The notes under the pieces were generated by a model. It was not told the DNA's origin, ran no database searches, and worked only from the letters and a program-made list of their open reading frames with translations. This document shows, piece after piece, positions 61,454-64,000 of a stretch of 64,000 bases of DNA. The number at the start of each line of letters is the position of its first letter. Position 1 is the first letter of the stretch. The stretch covers positions 1 through 64,000 of the forward strand of contig NZ_FNGY01000008.1 in assembly GCF_900103665.1 (NCBI RefSeq), in the 5' to 3' direction. Source of the stretch: Pedobacter steynii (lineage in GTDB: Bacteria > Bacteroidota > Bacteroidia > Sphingobacteriales > Sphingobacteriaceae). The position numbers and the translations under genes were made by a program.

Positions 61454-62170
61454 ATGAAAAAAGTAAACGCATTTATGCTGATCTTATTGGCCTCAGCATT
61501 TCCATCGGTTAAGGCTCAGATTTATGAACAACCGTCGACAGGAAGTATTGGAATCGGAACAACCACAATTGACAATGCCCAGACCTGGCGCAGGGTACTA
61601 CAGTTAAATGCAAATGATCACGCTAAATTTTTGGTAACCACTACTGGTGGAGTTAAAGTCGGCGTATTTAGTCACGATGGTTATAACGGTAAAATCGGAA
61701 CTGAAAGCGCCCATAATCTAACCTTTACTGCTGGTTATTGGAATGATGTAATGACACTCACAACAGGAGGGAATGTCGGAATTGGGACATTGAATCCCTC
61801 GGCAAAACTGGCAGTAGACGGAAACATTAAAGCAAGAGAGGTAAAAGTCGAAAATACAGTTTGGCCTGATTACGTGTTTGAAGGTTCCTATCAGCTCCCT
61901 ACATTAAAGGAAACAGAACATTACATCAAAGAAAATGGTCATTTGCCTGGAATTCCCTCAGCGGCAGACGTAAAAGCTAATGGAATTGAGTTAGGAGATA
62001 TGAATGCCAGGCTGTTAAAGAAAATTGAGGAAATGACTTTGCTTTTTATCGAAGAGCATAAAAGAAATACGGAGACCCAACAGCTCTTAAAAGAACAACG
62101 GGATATGATAAAAGCGCTCTCGGAGCGATTGCGTCATGTTGAAAATGCCAACAACAAAAAAACGAGCTAA
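61454..62170 (+). CDS. Secreted fibre-like protein with C-terminal coiled coil
   Basis: The 238-residue protein has a signal peptide (cleavage after SVKAQ, residue 22), glycine-rich repeats SIGIGTT and NVGIGTLNPSAKLAVDG typical of trimeric tail-fibre-like proteins, then VWPDYVFEGSYQLPTLKETEHYIKENGHLPGIPSA, a motif shared by many Bacteroidota exported proteins, and a C-terminal coiled coil (residues about 190-235). Its role is unknown; a trimeric surface fibre or adhesin is plausible. No peptidase S74 chaperone domain is evident. Confidence 0.8.
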   Translation: MKKVNAFMLILLASAFPSVKAQIYEQPSTGSIGIGTTTIDNAQTWRRVLQLNANDHAKFLVTTTGGVKVGVFSHDGYNGKIGTESAHNLTFTAGYWNDVMTLTTGGNVGIGTLNPSAKLAVDGNIKAREVKVENTVWPDYVFEGSYQLPTLKETEHYIKENGHLPGIPSAADVKANGIELGDMNARLLKKIEEMTLLFIEEHKRNTETQQLLKEQRDMIKALSERLRHVENANNKKTS

Positions 62171-62265
62171 AAAATGGATGTAATTCCAATCGCATTATTG
62201 TGTTCCTGATTAAAGGGGCTTTAGGACTTGAATCATCACCAGGTTTTTATAGAAAATACGGCATA

Positions 62266-62301
62266 AAAAAAGAGATCTGGTGTTCTCCAGATCTCTTTTT
62301 T
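62266..62301. terminator. Bidirectional terminator between the fibre-like gene and map
   Basis: AAAAAAGAGATCTGG, loop TGTTCT, CCAGATCTCTTTTTT: a perfect 15-bp stem with T-runs on both sides, between convergent genes. Confidence 0.9.
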
Positions 62302-62318
62302 CGTTAAATCACGTCTGA

Positions 62319-63083
62319 TTAGGAAATGATCTCGTTCATCGCAGTCAGGATTACCGGAGCACCACCTGTCACCATAATCGTATGCTCATGCTGAGCCACA
62401 AAACCACCTTTATTTCCTAAAAATGTCCAGCCATCAGCCTGCTCCACGGCAAGACTAGATTGAGTAGCAATGAAAGTCTCAATGGCCACTACCGAGTTTT
62501 TCTTGAATCTTTCCTGATTAAAGCGGTCGTAATAATTCAGGATCTGATGCGGTTCTTCATGTAAACTTCTGCCTACACCATGCCCGGCAAGGTTTTTAAT
62601 CACCATATAACCTGCTTTTTTAGCTTCAGTTTCTATAATCCTTCCAATTTCAGAGATTTTTACACCTCCTTTAATATGTTGAAGTGCTTTTGTTAAAATT
62701 CTTTTCGATGCTTCTACCAGAGGGGCATGGTTATTAAAATCCTGTCCCAATACGAAGGATCCTCCGTTGTCAGACCAGAAGCCATCCAGCTCTGCAGATA
62801 CATCTATATTGATCAGGTCGCCTTCTTTAAAGATCTTATTTTCAGTAGGGATACCATGTGCAATTTCATTGTTCACACTGATACAAGTCCATCCCGGAAA
62901 ACCATAAGTTAACCTTGGTGCTGATTTTGCTCCTTTAGACTGAAGTAGGGCACCACCAAAATTATCCAGCTCCAAAGCAGACATTCCTGGTTGAGCATAT
63001 TCCCTCATTTCCTTTAAAGCAAGGGCTACAATTTCACTTATTTTACTGATACCTAGTAATTCGGCTTCTGATGATATCGACAT
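62319..63083 (-). CDS. map: Methionine aminopeptidase, type I
   Basis: The 254-residue cytoplasmic enzyme has the pita-bread fold and the five metal ligands: Asp in LINIDVSAELDGFWSDNGGSF (two Asp), His in GHGVGRSLHE, and two Glu in VAIETFIAT and AQHEHTIMVT. The substrate-binding His is in INNEIAHGIP-like SVNNEIAHGIP. It removes the N-terminal methionine from new proteins. The length is typical of type I without an N-terminal SH3 extension. Confidence 0.95.
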   Translation of the reverse strand: MSISSEAELLGISKISEIVALALKEMREYAQPGMSALELDNFGGALLQSKGAKSAPRLTYGFPGWTCISVNNEIAHGIPTENKIFKEGDLINIDVSAELDGFWSDNGGSFVLGQDFNNHAPLVEASKRILTKALQHIKGGVKISEIGRIIETEAKKAGYMVIKNLAGHGVGRSLHEEPHQILNYYDRFNQERFKKNSVVAIETFIATQSSLAVEQADGWTFLGNKGGFVAQHEHTIMVTGGAPVILTAMNEIIS

Positions 63084-63106
63084 ATTTTCTCGTTTATTTC
63101 TTTAAT

Positions 63107-63114
63107 CAAAGTTA
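63107..63114 (-). promoter_or_regulatory. map -7 promoter element
   Basis: The minus strand reads TAACTTTG, an exact TAnnTTTG match, 23 bp before the map start codon. No clear -33 TTG was found. Confidence 0.55.
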
Positions 63115-63287
63115 CAGAATTAGAAATAACCTTTCATTTTAAACCTATAATTTTATTTATTTTGTTCAACATGTAAAGTTTTTGCTTAAATTCCTGTAAG
63201 AAATGTCTTCTTTACATTCAAAATAGAGACAAATTGCTTTTACTGTCGTAAATTAGCCGCGCCAAATCACTTAATCCCGGAATAATT

Positions 63288-63974
63288 ATGGCCCCAAAGA
63301 GAGTATTGAAAGTCGGTTTAGATTCTGCCGCACCATTTCCCATGCATTCGGACTATAATTCCGAAAAATTCGAAGGATTTGAGGTAGATTTATTAAGTGA
63401 AATTGCTAAACACCTTGATTTTGAGATACATTATGAAGTTTCTTTGTGGAAAACAATCCTGGAGAAACTTTTTAAAGGAGAATTAGACCTGATTTGTTCG
63501 GCAGTAACGGTGACCTCCTCCCGCAAGCATATTCTGGAGTTTACAGAACCTTATTTACACTTCAGACTTTGTGCTGTAGTACCCGCTGAAGGCGCGCTGG
63601 ACGAGCTGAAAGACTTTAAAAATAAGACAATCGGGGTTAGAACCGCAACAGAAGCGGAAAGACATGTCCATACCAAATTCCCTGACAACAACATGTTCCA
63701 TGCAGATACGAATAAAGAACTGTACAGAAAACTTCAGGCAGGAAAGATTGATATGCTCGTTGATGACTCACCCATTGCAGGAGGCTTCCTTCAGAACAAC
63801 AGCAAACTAAAAATAGGCATGTTCCTGCCAAATACCGATTCTCATTATGCCATTGCGATGAAAAAAGGGGATCTGGAGTTGAGAAAACAATTCAATACAG
63901 GCCTGAAAATGCTGAAGGAAAACGGAATTTATGATGCCATTTATGCAAAATGGTTTAGCGGGATTCAGTTTTAA
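63288..63974 (+). CDS. Solute-binding protein-like domain (SBP_bac_3) without a signal peptide
   Basis: The 228-residue protein is a type 3 periplasmic amino-acid-binding fold: VGLDSAAPFPMHSDYN, FEGFEVDLLSEIAKHLDF, GELDLICSAVTVTSSRKHILEFTEPYL, NKTIGVRTATEAERHV, GKIDMLVDDSPIAG and the closing YAKWFSGIQF. The catalytic residues of cyclohexadienyl dehydratases were not confirmed. It has no signal peptide (it begins MAPKRVLKVGL), so it is probably cytoplasmic. No ABC permease or ATPase is adjacent in the window. It could be an enzyme or a cytosolic sensor. Confidence 0.85.
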   Translation: MAPKRVLKVGLDSAAPFPMHSDYNSEKFEGFEVDLLSEIAKHLDFEIHYEVSLWKTILEKLFKGELDLICSAVTVTSSRKHILEFTEPYLHFRLCAVVPAEGALDELKDFKNKTIGVRTATEAERHVHTKFPDNNMFHADTNKELYRKLQAGKIDMLVDDSPIAGGFLQNNSKLKIGMFLPNTDSHYAIAMKKGDLELRKQFNTGLKMLKENGIYDAIYAKWFSGIQF

Positions 63975-64000
63975 AACTCAGGAATTTAACCATTAAAGCT

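Noticed and set aside
1..64000. CRISPR array, prophage or complete insertion sequence
   Set aside because: I saw no regular repeat-spacer pattern, no transposase and no phage structural genes; the only mobile trace is the integrase remnant at the left edge.

Overview
The window looks like chromosome of a Bacteroidota species close to Pedobacter (Sphingobacteriaceae). Evidence: a SusC/SusD pair, lipoprotein signals followed by charged residues, TonB receptors with a carboxypeptidase-regulatory-like N-domain, a short SRP RNA, and several promoters of the Bacteroidota type (TAnnTTTG about 7 bp before the start of transcription), mostly without Shine-Dalgarno sequences. This assignment rests on gene content read by eye; no database was searched.

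Layout. 1-420: a 50-codon integrase remnant beside tRNA-Lys, probably the scar or edge of an integrated element. 600-9400: housekeeping metabolism (alpha/beta hydrolase, gmhB, transaldolase-like, SRP RNA, gltB-gltD). 10.0-14.6 kb: SusC/SusD nutrient uptake pair. 14.6-18.8 kb: YdeI-like protein, SpoU methyltransferase, divergent galK and galM, DsbA/FrnE-like protein. 18.9-22.6 kb: NmrA-like protein, small membrane protein, DUF2141 protein, outer-membrane protein and an AraC regulator.

22.7-32.0 kb: a nine-gene leftward cluster (aldo/keto reductase, two paralogous cupins, SnoaL-like protein, two secreted hydrolases, secreted carboxymuconolactone-decarboxylase-like protein, FAD dehydrogenase, unknown) opposite an AraC regulator. 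An 18-bp motif occurs twice, upstream of the reductase and of the CMD gene, each time exactly 48 bp from a CTTTG promoter element. 32.0-41.5 kb: a tight nine-gene leftward operon joining an XRE-pentapeptide fusion, a DrrAB-type ABC exporter, a MacAB/TolC-type export system, a Cys-rich DUF6660-like protein and a TonB receptor. The DrrAB genes carry canonical Shine-Dalgarno sites, unlike the rest of the window, which suggests transfer.

41.6-46 kb: a frameshifted ynfA remnant, a flippase and an operon with kdpC before kdpA and no kdpB. 46.3-51.7 kb: small CxxC/CxC protein with an M20 deacylase, M57-like metalloprotease, Lrp/AsnC regulator divergent from metE. 51.8-56 kb: damage-tolerance cassette (Y-family polymerase plus DnaE2-like polymerase) with an inverted repeat abutting its promoter. 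56-59.7 kb: three secreted enzymes in a row (LamG-endonuclease/exonuclease/phosphatase protein, PNGase F homologue, NAGPA-type phosphodiester glycosidase), possibly an N-glycan processing set. 59.7-64 kb: serine hydrolase, trimeric-fibre-like secreted protein, map and a solute-binding-like protein without a signal peptide.

The best candidates for something undescribed are the AraC-controlled extracytoplasmic cupin/CMD/hydrolase pathway, the kdpC-kdpA operon without kdpB, the XRE-pentapeptide/exporter/TonB operon, and the PNGase F neighbourhood.
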